The translations under genes and the position numbers were made by a program. A model generated the notes under the pieces. It was not told the DNA's origin. It was given only the letters and a program-made list of their open reading frames with translations, and did no database searches. From a virus, in IMG/VR virus record IMGVR_UViG_3300010158_000282, positions 1 to 25,810 of that record: a DNA stretch of 25,810 bases; one strand, written 5' to 3'. Positions 16,537 to 23,881 of the stretch are shown here, in pieces (position 1 is the stretch's first letter; each line of letters starts with the position of its first letter).

Positions 16537-18228
16537 CTATATCAGTTTAGAGAGACCGAGGGCACCAATACCGGCACCGCCAATCTGGGAAATAAGTGAA
16601 GGCGGAGGCGCATACGTAGTCGCGGTAGAACTCGGCGTAACGGGAACACCGTGCAGGATGGCGCTGTAGTTGTTAAGCAGTTCCTGCGGGTAGTCGCGCT
16701 GACGGAGGAAGTCCGCGTAGTTGGTGTCGAGGTACTGCTGCTGCAGCGCCTGCTGCGATGCACCCGCTGCATTCTTGGCCTGTATTGCCTGAAGCTCGGC
16801 GTTCTGGGACGTGGTGCCGAGATTAGCAAGAGTCGTGGCAGCGGTGTTGGCCTGACTGAGACCCTGAAGACCAAGGCTTGAGCCAAACTGCTTGGACTGC
16901 TCCGCTGCCTTCTGGGCTTCCATATCATACTGCTGATTAGCCAACTGAGCCTGCATACCGGTGTTAGCGCCAAGGGTCTGGACCCCGAGGTTGGCGTTAA
17001 GGTTCGCCTGACCCGTAGTGAGACCCGCTTGCTGGTTAGCTAACGCAGCCTGCATCGCCTGCTGGGCGCTCATACCCTGCATCTGGAGCTTGGCGGCTTG
17101 GTTCTGTACTGCAGCCTGCTGCTGGGCGTTCATGTTGGCAAAGGCAGTCTGATACTTTGACTGCTGCTCGGCATTAAACTGCTGCTGGGCATTCTGGTAG
17201 GCCGACTGGAGACCCGAGGCGGTAATGTTGGCTTGGGTATTACCAAGATTGCGCTCGCGCTCAGTAGCAGCAAGTAACTGCCTTGCCCCACCATAAGTAC
17301 CCTGACGAGCCGCACCAAGATCACCGGTAAGCTGGCTAATCTGGGCATCGCGGGTAGCCTGCTCCTTCTGCCTGTCGATCACGTTCTGGATATACGGCGA
17401 CATGTACTTCTGCGCCGTGCCGTCCTCATTGAAGGACTGGGGGTTGTATCCCATCTGTGCCGCCGTCATTTGGGCGGCGTTACCAGCAAGATTAGGATCA
17501 GAAGTGACGTTCTGCGGGCCGTTCATCTGGTAGTTGTTGAGCCTAGGGCCGCTAACGTTCTGGGCGGAGAACTGCCCGTTCTGGAAGTTCTGACCGGCAG
17601 CAAGAGCGCCGAGACCAGCCTGCTGGGCGATATTAGTGGCGGTGCCAAACTGATTGGGCGTGTTCAGGTTACCGGCTTGGTTCTGCGCTTGGTTCTGCAG
17701 GTCGGAGAAACCAGCCACGCGCTGATCGGGATAGGGGGTGTAGGACTGGTTGGACAGAGCCTGTCCACGCTGCATCAGGTCCGTGAAGTACGGCTGCGCG
17801 TAAGCGGGGAGGTTGGACGTGTTGGTAGTGACGTTTTGAACCGTCGTACCAGCGGGGGTTCCTGAACTAGACATGGTGGTCGCCTGCGAGGTTGGGGTAG
17901 AAGTAGGGGCCGGGGCTGGGTTAATTGATGCAGTGTTGTTCGGGTTAATACCCACACTCGTTGTACCCGGTTGTTGAAGACCTGAATAAGAAGCAGGTGA
18001 CTGACCTACCATAGGCGCAAGCGCACCCAGACCAGATAACTGATCCTTAAGTGAACCGCCACCCGGCATGGGTATGCCGCCATTTATCGGCTGGTTGTAT
18101 TGGGAATTGCTGTCCAATGGTGGTAGCCCATTCGCAGCTCTCTCCGCCGGGGTCAGACTACCCCCCGGACCAGACCCAAAGCCGTCCATCATAATAGGAG
18201 TATTTTCGTCGTATCCGGGACTAGACAT
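16537..18228 (-). CDS. Gln/Ala/Asn-rich internal virion protein
   Basis: This 563-aa protein has a low-complexity Pro/Ser/Thr/Asn N-terminal third. A core follows with YMSPYIQNVIDRQKEQATR and GAARQGTYGGARQLLAATE, which I recognise as a recurrent phage structural family. A long Gln/Ala-rich helical region (about 330-480: repeated NAQQQ, LANQQ, GMSAQQAMQAAL) should form extended coiled coils. The C-terminus is hydrophobic and Gly-rich (ISQIGGAGIGALGLSKLI). The ATG overlaps the upstream stop (TAATG) and has AGGAG at 18236-18240. Its position between two other ejection-type proteins and its helical nature suggest an inner-core or ejection component. No enzymatic motif is seen. Confidence 0.75.
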   Translation of the reverse strand: MSSPGYDENTPIMMDGFGSGPGGSLTPAERAANGLPPLDSNSQYNQPINGGIPMPGGGSLKDQLSGLGALAPMVGQSPASYSGLQQPGTTSVGINPNNTASINPAPAPTSTPTSQATTMSSSGTPAGTTVQNVTTNTSNLPAYAQPYFTDLMQRGQALSNQSYTPYPDQRVAGFSDLQNQAQNQAGNLNTPNQFGTATNIAQQAGLGALAAGQNFQNGQFSAQNVSGPRLNNYQMNGPQNVTSDPNLAGNAAQMTAAQMGYNPQSFNEDGTAQKYMSPYIQNVIDRQKEQATRDAQISQLTGDLGAARQGTYGGARQLLAATERERNLGNTQANITASGLQSAYQNAQQQFNAEQQSKYQTAFANMNAQQQAAVQNQAAKLQMQGMSAQQAMQAALANQQAGLTTGQANLNANLGVQTLGANTGMQAQLANQQYDMEAQKAAEQSKQFGSSLGLQGLSQANTAATTLANLGTTSQNAELQAIQAKNAAGASQQALQQQYLDTNYADFLRQRDYPQELLNNYSAILHGVPVTPSSTATTYAPPPSLISQIGGAGIGALGLSKLI

Positions 18229-20684
18229 TATCTAGCTCCTACCAAGGCACGAAGCCCTGTGTCTACGCCGCGACCACCGTCTTTTTTGGCTGCTTCCATG
18301 CGAGCCTGACGGGCCTTGGCCATTAAAGAATAGAGATATTTTGACCCCTTCTGGGGGTCACCGCCACCGAGGCGGGCTACGGCATGGGGAGAAAACTGGA
18401 CTTCATCGCGCGCAACGCGGGCATCCTGCGTGCCGCCAATATTGGCATGGACAGAGTCACTTACACCGTCACCGGGACCGTGGATGGGTTGACCACCAAG
18501 CCGAGCGAGAAGCTCCTGACCAGCAGAGCTGGAGCCATTACCCAGTTCCGAAACCGTCCGGGCATCCATGACGAAGGAGCCGTTACCCAGTTGGACGGGG
18601 CCACCACGGGCAGAACCCTGCGGCCCGTTAGGAAGTCTTCCAGCCGCATCAGCATTATAATCGCCGCCGAGCCTAGTGGCGCTGTCACCAAAACCACCCC
18701 AACCACCACCGCCACCAGAGCCATTCCACGCACCAGAGCCGCCGATACCGCCAACACCGGAATCGCCTGCGGAACGCCCTGATCCACCCGAGTCACCTAA
18801 ATTACTAAACTGCTGGGCAACCGACTCCCAGTAGCTACTACCGGGGGCAAACATACCCCGTCCGTTTATCATGTCAGAGTTTTGCCTGCTCTCCACACCC
18901 AAGGCCGCATCCTCAGGGCCATAGTAGTTACTCAACATCGCGCTGGGGGAGTTGGTAGTCGTATTGTATATATCGTTTACACCAGCCGCAGACTGGTTAA
19001 ACGCGTCGTTAAAGGGGGCTACCTCCTCCGCAGCAGAATAATCGCCGCCAAGACCATGGTACAAAGAGTCCACGCCCTGAGTAAGAAGCCGCTGAACCAT
19101 TCCCGGCTGACCAGCGAGGTCCCCTGCACCGCTGCCAGTGCTACCCGCTTTATCCGTAATGTGCAGGCCATCTAGGATGGCGGCGATGCCAGAAGGTATT
19201 AACCCAGCCCCCGGTACCAAACCAGCCGCGTTTATAAGGGCCTGCCGCGTGTTATCTCCCGTCCACGAAGACGGAGCCTTTAAGAAGTTACTAGCATAAT
19301 CGCCAACCCTACCCGCAGCAGCGCCTAAACCGGAAGTACCTGTGCTGGAGTCGCCGTACCCAGTATTGCCAAAATTACTCCCGCCGATACCCAGAGTGCC
19401 AAAATTAATATCGCCGCTAATGTCCCTATAGCGGTCCCCAGTCGAACCCGGGTTGCCGTCAATGCCAGCAAAAGTACCGTCGTTAGTGGGTCCGTAAATT
19501 TGCCCGCCGGGGGGCGCACCGTAGCCGCCAGAGAAATCACCAGAACCAGAAGAACCAGTCCCACCAAGATCGACACCAGCAGGCGCTACGATCCCGTAAT
19601 TTTTTTCCCCAGTCCCACCCGTCTCCGGGTGAAAGGTAAAGTCGCGCGGCGGAACCGGAGAGGTAGGACCACCACCGCCATGGTTAATCAAGTCTAAATA
19701 GTCCCTACCCGTCCTCTGCGGCGTACTAGAGTAGACTTTCCCACGTTCGGGTGCGTCGTAGAGATCAGGAGCAGGCGAAGACTCCACGCCACCGCCATCG
19801 GCCAACGCCACCAGACCACCTGTGGCATGAGAAACCACGCCGTAAGGATTGACGTTATCGAAGTACATATGCTCGGCAGAGTCGTAGGCGGCCTGCGGAT
19901 TTCTAATTACTTTTCTGGGTACCGGCGTATATGGACCTTTATAGACAGGGTCAGCGGAAGAAGTAGAAGGGTTGTACGGAGTGGTTTGGGGGCCCGTAGA
20001 ATTAAGAAGCGGCGCAGCCACGCCAAGGGCGGCGGCATAGGGAGCGTACTTGGCGAATGAACCAACAGTATTTTGAAATGGGGTGCCAGCGGCTGCGGCG
20101 GCAGTGAAATTACCCCAACTGCCCTTAGAAGGGTCTATTCCTGCTGTGTTATGAACAATATTGGGCGGTTCGGAAACCGCAGTCGGAGCCTGCCCTGCGG
20201 CGGTATAAACGCCGCCATTAGTTTGAGGGTTTGTATCCATACCCGCAGTCGGAGCCTGCTGCCCCCCAACTTCGCCGCTTGATAAATTAACATCCCCCTT
20301 GGAGAAGTTAGAATTTAACCCAAGAACATCCCTATCAGCTCCACCCAACAGTCCATACCCAATGGACGCACCACCATAAGCACCCAACCCAGCCATCAAC
20401 CCCTTGCTCAAGTCACCGGTAATCGCAGTTTGCACCGCAGCGCCGCCCAAACCCGCAATCCAAGGGTCCACACCCAGAGCGCCACCGGCTACACCAGCCA
20501 GCGTAGGGAGAAGGTCTTCTAGGAAACCCGCTTCGGGGAGGCCTGTTTTGGGGTTAGTGGTGAGGGAGCCACCCGCAGAACGCGCAAGGGCCTGTAATCC
20601 CCCTATTTCCCGTGGGGACATGTGGACTAGAACGGTGTCTTTACCCCGTCCTTGGTCCTGAAGATGTTGTGCGAGAGCCCGCAT
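18228..20684 (-). CDS. Large Gly-rich internal virion protein with duplicated C-terminal motif
   Basis: At 818 aa it has family signatures at both ends. The N-terminus (about 12-118) reads GRGKDTVLVHMSPREIGGLQ, SLTTNPKTGLPEAGF, then Gly/Ala hydrophobic helices, a module I recognise from environmental phage virion proteins. The middle is Gly/Ser-rich and probably flexible, with a SHATGGLVALADGGG motif. The C-terminus has two related units, about 701-730 (NGSFVMDARTVSELGNGSSS) and 759-792 (DEVQFSPHAVARLGGGDPQK), flanking GPGDGVSDSV. These are variants of the 'EFV.PA.VV..LGNG....G' motif of phage proteins. The start has no clear Shine-Dalgarno but lies two bases after the stop of a probable 18-codon cistron, which would explain its translation. 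Confidence 0.78.
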   Translation of the reverse strand: MRALAQHLQDQGRGKDTVLVHMSPREIGGLQALARSAGGSLTTNPKTGLPEAGFLEDLLPTLAGVAGGALGVDPWIAGLGGAAVQTAITGDLSKGLMAGLGAYGGASIGYGLLGGADRDVLGLNSNFSKGDVNLSSGEVGGQQAPTAGMDTNPQTNGGVYTAAGQAPTAVSEPPNIVHNTAGIDPSKGSWGNFTAAAAAGTPFQNTVGSFAKYAPYAAALGVAAPLLNSTGPQTTPYNPSTSSADPVYKGPYTPVPRKVIRNPQAAYDSAEHMYFDNVNPYGVVSHATGGLVALADGGGVESSPAPDLYDAPERGKVYSSTPQRTGRDYLDLINHGGGGPTSPVPPRDFTFHPETGGTGEKNYGIVAPAGVDLGGTGSSGSGDFSGGYGAPPGGQIYGPTNDGTFAGIDGNPGSTGDRYRDISGDINFGTLGIGGSNFGNTGYGDSSTGTSGLGAAAGRVGDYASNFLKAPSSWTGDNTRQALINAAGLVPGAGLIPSGIAAILDGLHITDKAGSTGSGAGDLAGQPGMVQRLLTQGVDSLYHGLGGDYSAAEEVAPFNDAFNQSAAGVNDIYNTTTNSPSAMLSNYYGPEDAALGVESRQNSDMINGRGMFAPGSSYWESVAQQFSNLGDSGGSGRSAGDSGVGGIGGSGAWNGSGGGGGWGGFGDSATRLGGDYNADAAGRLPNGPQGSARGGPVQLGNGSFVMDARTVSELGNGSSSAGQELLARLGGQPIHGPGDGVSDSVHANIGGTQDARVARDEVQFSPHAVARLGGGDPQKGSKYLYSLMAKARQARMEAAKKDGGRGVDTGLRALVGAR

Positions 20685-20686
20685 AT

Positions 20687-20743
20687 CTAAACCCCAAGAA
20701 AGCCAGAATACCCTAAAACCAAAGCAGATACCACGTTATCCAC
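20687..20743 (-). CDS. Probable 18-codon hydrophobic micro-gene
   Basis: Between the 110-aa gene and the 818-aa gene the - strand reads GTG...TAG encoding VDNVVSALVLGYSGFLGV. The GTG shares a base with the upstream stop (TAGTG), as at 3487-3491, and a GGAGGA sequence lies about 7 bases before it. The stop is only two bases before the next ATG. It therefore fills the gap exactly, in the same coupled style as its neighbours. The peptide is hydrophobic enough to sit in a membrane or bind a larger virion protein. It may instead act mainly as a leader that delivers ribosomes to the 818-aa gene, which lacks its own site. Confidence 0.5.
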   Translation of the reverse strand: MDNVVSALVLGYSGFLGV

Positions 20744-21075
20744 TACCCATTCCTCCAGTTCGAACCATCGCAGAAAACAGGTAAGAAGATAGTGCCCCCG
20801 CCCGTGGCGATAGCCCGAAAAACAGGGGCCGCAGCGGCGTCCGTCACAAAAGTCCTAGCCCCCTTGTAATCGGCGGCTGCGGGGAGAGAAGCCACGGTGG
20901 AGTAGTTAACCGAATAGAAGTAGTCCGCTGTATAGCTCTCCGCCTGATTGGGCGTGAGAGAGTCTAACTGGGAAAAATATAACCCTATAATACGCAATAA
21001 CTTCTGCATGAACTCCGGCTCATAAAGCGAGGGAGGCTTCGGCAGTGTGGGTGCATTGAAGAGCTTAAGTCCCAT
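20743..21075 (-). CDS. Small virion-module protein, function unknown
   Basis: This 110-aa protein has a helical first half (EPEFMQKLLRIIGLYFSQLD) and a second half with a strand-rich ending (GGGTIFLPVFCDGSNWRNG). This layout recurs in small phage proteins coded next to gp10-like tail genes, where the Gly-Asp-Gly-x-x-W ending resembles that of tail or fibre proteins. It starts 3 bases after the stop of the stabilisation protein gene. A small tail or head-tail component is likely by position, but the function is not known. Confidence 0.7.
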   Translation of the reverse strand: MGLKLFNAPTLPKPPSLYEPEFMQKLLRIIGLYFSQLDSLTPNQAESYTADYFYSVNYSTVASLPAAADYKGARTFVTDAAAAPVFRAIATGGGTIFLPVFCDGSNWRNG

Positions 21076-21078
21076 GGT

Positions 21079-22977
21079 TTATCTCTTGCCGTCCGGTCTG
21101 GCATCCAAGCGCGGGGAACCAAGCTGCCACTGAACCCCAAGAGTGTTGGACCCCACCCGCATGGCCATCTGGCGACTGCGTGACCGTATGAACACCTGCG
21201 TCGTGTATGAGGTAATAGTCGAATCTGATACCACGCTCTTAGTGTCGGAAGCATTGGATAAGTAAGTCGAACCGGGGGTCCGATGCGAGTAGAGGGTGAT
21301 GTAAGCCGTGGGCGTAGAAGAGGTGGATTCAGAAAAGTCGATATCCGGGATAATCCTACGGGTCAGCATGAACTGGTCGCCGTCACCAATATCAAAGTCA
21401 GAGGACTCGATATAAGCATCCATGGCCACGCCGTTGGCGTCCAGACCGTTCTCATGCTCGTAAAGAGTACCAGATGTGGTTATCGCGGCTTCTGAGGTAT
21501 AGGCACCCATCGGGTGGGCGCGAAGAGAGCTGTCTAGCCACGCCGTGCGGGAAAGACTTCCATAGTACCAGACTTTCTCAGCGTGGTTATACACCACATA
21601 GCTATCATTCCACGTAGCGTTCTGGCTGGGGTAGAACCACCAAATCTCGTTCCACTGCTCGTTCGTACCACAGACAACCTGATCGGACTGGTTGTAGTTA
21701 AAGTTGGCAAATACCTGTTGGCGCAGGGTGCAAGGCAGCGTGTCTACGGCACCGGAATAAGAATAGAATTTACCCTTGCCCATCCAGTAGGTGACATTAG
21801 ACGCCGAGGCGCAGGCGCGGGGGGACATGATGGAGATGTTGTCAGAGTACTCCTGAACCCCGTACACATCAGCGGTACCGAGGAACTGGAGAGTATAGAG
21901 GTTGGAGTCGGTCCAGACCAAGATTTCCTGACGAGTGGAAAGAGCGCGGACAATCATGGAGCCGCGAGAGAGACGAAGGAAACCAGCGGAATTGGTGGGC
22001 GACGGCGTCCAGTTGCCGGGGTCGTCTTGGTTGGACCACCGGATAAGCATGGGGTCGAAGGTAGTAGCGCCATAAGTAGTGCAGCCGAAGGCCAAGACAT
22101 GCTGGTCTTGCTGGGAAACCATCGTCTGCATAGCTTGAAGCGGCACGTCGGAAGCGGCAGCGATAGAGCTTAGGAGAACGCCGCGAGTACCAAGGGCAGT
22201 AGCCGGGTCAGCCAACACACCGCGCGCCCAGTAGTAAATGGCACCGTTGCGGATATTAAAGACTAGATCGTTGCGGGTATTATCCCCAAACCAGTCCCGC
22301 TGCTGCAGGTATACGGGCGAGGTAGAGCCAGAACCCCAAGTGCTTCTACCCCACGTACTGGTGCCCCAACCATAGCCGAGTGTGGTGGAAGCATAACCTG
22401 TGTTGATCTCGAAGCTTATAACGATAACCACACCGCCGGAATTAACCACGGTGGAGGTAGCAGCCGTGTCTACGACAATAGTGAAGTCTGTGCTGTTCAG
22501 CACGGTAATCTGGAAGTTGCCGTTTAGAGAGGCTTGCGGGATACCGCCAATGGGGCCCACAACACCCGAGATCGTTACGAAATTACCTGTGGTGGCGGTG
22601 TGAGGCGTGCCAAGCTTGATGGTAACCGTGGTGGAAGTGATAAGGGTATTGACGCAATTGTTGGTGTTCGGGGTTGAAAGCGTGGGCGTAGTCGCCCGCA
22701 GCGGGGTGATATCGTAGTAATTGCCACCTGCCTCTAGGTAGGTTTTGAGGTTCGTGCCCATGAACAGGAGGTTGTCGTTGTAGGACGTAACCCAGTTGAA
22801 CATCTGGCGGCAGACGCCCAAGAACACACCGATAGCGTTGTTAACCCACCCGCCCATTTTCTCAGGGAAACCTGAATGAAACCGGACAAGGTTGATCTCG
22901 TACCAACCTCCCTCGCTAGAGTAGGCAGTGGCATCACGATCAACACCGGGCCTGAACTCCAGCTTAATGAGGGGCAT
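21079..22977 (-). CDS. P22 gp10-like tail/DNA stabilisation protein
   Basis: This 632-aa beta-rich protein begins with PGVDRDATAYSSEGGWYEIN and VRFHSGFPEKMGGW, the standard opening of phage beta-propeller tail hub/stabilisation proteins. Propeller-like strands follow: NLLFMGTNLKTYLEAGG, MLIRWSNQDDPGNWTPSP, EILVWTDSNLYTLQFLG and YWMGKGKFYSYSG. The C-terminus, with paired strands then RQMAMRVGSNTLGVQW, mirrors the end of P22 gp10. Residues about 116-190 are a Thr/Val-rich insertion (TTVTIKLGTPHTATTGNFVT, NGNFQITVL) resembling a small Ig/SH3-like beta domain seen inserted in many phage relatives. In P22, gp10 closes the portal and holds the packaged DNA. This gene is the main reason to suspect podovirus morphology. 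The ATG overlaps the upstream stop (TAATG). Confidence 0.82.
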   Translation of the reverse strand: MPLIKLEFRPGVDRDATAYSSEGGWYEINLVRFHSGFPEKMGGWVNNAIGVFLGVCRQMFNWVTSYNDNLLFMGTNLKTYLEAGGNYYDITPLRATTPTLSTPNTNNCVNTLITSTTVTIKLGTPHTATTGNFVTISGVVGPIGGIPQASLNGNFQITVLNSTDFTIVVDTAATSTVVNSGGVVIVISFEINTGYASTTLGYGWGTSTWGRSTWGSGSTSPVYLQQRDWFGDNTRNDLVFNIRNGAIYYWARGVLADPATALGTRGVLLSSIAAASDVPLQAMQTMVSQQDQHVLAFGCTTYGATTFDPMLIRWSNQDDPGNWTPSPTNSAGFLRLSRGSMIVRALSTRQEILVWTDSNLYTLQFLGTADVYGVQEYSDNISIMSPRACASASNVTYWMGKGKFYSYSGAVDTLPCTLRQQVFANFNYNQSDQVVCGTNEQWNEIWWFYPSQNATWNDSYVVYNHAEKVWYYGSLSRTAWLDSSLRAHPMGAYTSEAAITTSGTLYEHENGLDANGVAMDAYIESSDFDIGDGDQFMLTRRIIPDIDFSESTSSTPTAYITLYSHRTPGSTYLSNASDTKSVVSDSTITSYTTQVFIRSRSRQMAMRVGSNTLGVQWQLGSPRLDARPDGKR

Positions 22978-23519
22978 TAGGGGAAATTACCCCCAACCGG
23001 GTTCGGGAAGCCTACAGGAGCCGCAGTGCCAATCTTAGCACCCGGAGGAACCGTGGTCGATGTCCACGGGCTTTCGTTCATGGGGCCTACGCAGTCGGCC
23101 AAGGTCGCGCCGTTTACTGGCTTGGGGCGTACTGTGCAGATCATCGACCACATGTTGGAGAACCCGCCACCCGGCTTAGACGTGCTGGTAAAGGTGCGGA
23201 CCACGACGGCGGCGGGTGCCCACGTCGGAGCGACGGGGTAGGTTGTGGCGTTACTGAACAAGGACCAGACTTTGCCCTTGGGGGCCTTACAGGAGCCGTT
23301 CATCAGGCTCAGGTCGGCAATGCTCTCGCCCTTGAGGACTGGGCATACTGAGACACCCATGGGGAACGTGTTGCCGTTAACCTTTACCGTCTTACCGGGT
23401 ACCGCCACCGTCGCGCTGGAGGCGCAGAGGGCATAGGGCGTGTGGCAGATGGCAAGGGACGGCGAGGCGTCAGCCGGGGTTGCGGCGAGAAGGGCTAGGA
23501 CGATCAGGGTCTTTTTCAT
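22977..23519 (-). CDS. Secreted six-cysteine protein within the tail operon
   Basis: I place the start at the ATG 23519, giving 180 aa, because it begins a classical signal peptide: MKK, a hydrophobic core LIVLALLAAT, and an A-x-A cleavage site (PADA, cut after residue 18). It also has a GGAAG site, and the ATG overlaps the stop of the 49-aa gene (ATGA). The longer open frame to 23768 overlaps two other small genes and lacks this logic. The mature part has six cysteines (ICH, LCA, VCP, SCK, ICT, DCV), which could form three disulfides in the periplasm. It also has a Thr/Val/Pro-rich beta pattern and a GGGFSNMWSM segment. Exported proteins are uncommon among structural genes. Roles in the envelope during lysis, superinfection exclusion, or a virion part folded outside the cytoplasm are all possible. 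Confidence 0.75.
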   Translation of the reverse strand: MKKTLIVLALLAATPADASPSLAICHTPYALCASSATVAVPGKTVKVNGNTFPMGVSVCPVLKGESIADLSLMNGSCKAPKGKVWSLFSNATTYPVAPTWAPAAVVVRTFTSTSKPGGGFSNMWSMICTVRPKPVNGATLADCVGPMNESPWTSTTVPPGAKIGTAAPVGFPNPVGGNFP

Positions 23520-23665
23520 GGGGCTTCCGGGGCTGTGTTGGATGGAATCTGCGGCGCGGCCTGCTTCTGGATTTCGGCAATCACCGGGGCGACCTGAATA
23601 TACGGGGCATTGCCCAGTGCGTTCAGGATAATGTTGATCTGGTCGATGGTGAGGTCGAGTTGCAT
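23516..23665 (-). CDS. 49-residue conserved-looking small phage protein
   Basis: The frame starts at ATG 23665, which shares its A with the stop of the 61-aa gene (TAATG), and ends at a TGA overlapping the next ATG (ATGA). The protein begins MQLDLTIDQINIILNALGNA and continues with PYIQVAPVIAEIQKQAAP. This pattern, 'L-T-x-x-x-I-N-I-I-L-N-A-L' followed by a second helix, is one I recognise in tiny phage proteins near tail genes. It is probably a helical hairpin, function unknown. It is easily missed by length cut-offs but the overlaps on both sides support it strongly. Confidence 0.8.
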   Translation of the reverse strand: MQLDLTIDQINIILNALGNAPYIQVAPVIAEIQKQAAPQIPSNTAPEAP

Positions 23666-23850
23666 TAAACGGTTTCTCCATTTGTTTTTTCAACACAGCT
23701 ACGGCACCCGCAGTCTGGACCCGGCTCGCGGCCCGGTTCTGCGTGAATTTCAGCCAAGCGGGCGGCAATAGCTTCGTCGCCCTGAATAGGCGTCAACTGT
23801 TCAACAAGGTATTTGACAGATGCCAACTGATTTTCAGTCATAGGTTTCAT
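23665..23850 (-). CDS. Small protein with CxCxxC motif
   Basis: The start is taken as ATG 23850 (61 aa) because a perfect AGGAGG lies 7 bases upstream (23858-23863). The longer frame to 23889 would overlap the fibre gene and has no such site. The protein is helical at first (MTENQLASVKYLVEQL) and then has EPGPDCGCRSCVEK, a compact Cys cluster that may bind metal. It is followed by an overlapping start of the 49-aa gene. The strong ribosome binding site suggests this small gene leads a coupled group of three or four cistrons. Function unknown. Confidence 0.75.
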   Translation of the reverse strand: MKPMTENQLASVKYLVEQLTPIQGDEAIAARLAEIHAEPGREPGPDCGCRSCVEKTNGETV

Positions 23851-23881
23851 ATTATTTCCTCCTGTAGCGCCGTCTATATTT

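Noticed and set aside
23520-23768. N-terminal extension of the secreted protein frame up to ATG 23768
   Set aside because: It covers the 49-aa gene and part of the 61-aa gene, has no signal peptide at its own start, and is rich in residues typical of an out-of-frame translation. The internal ATG 23519 has a ribosome binding site and a clear signal peptide.
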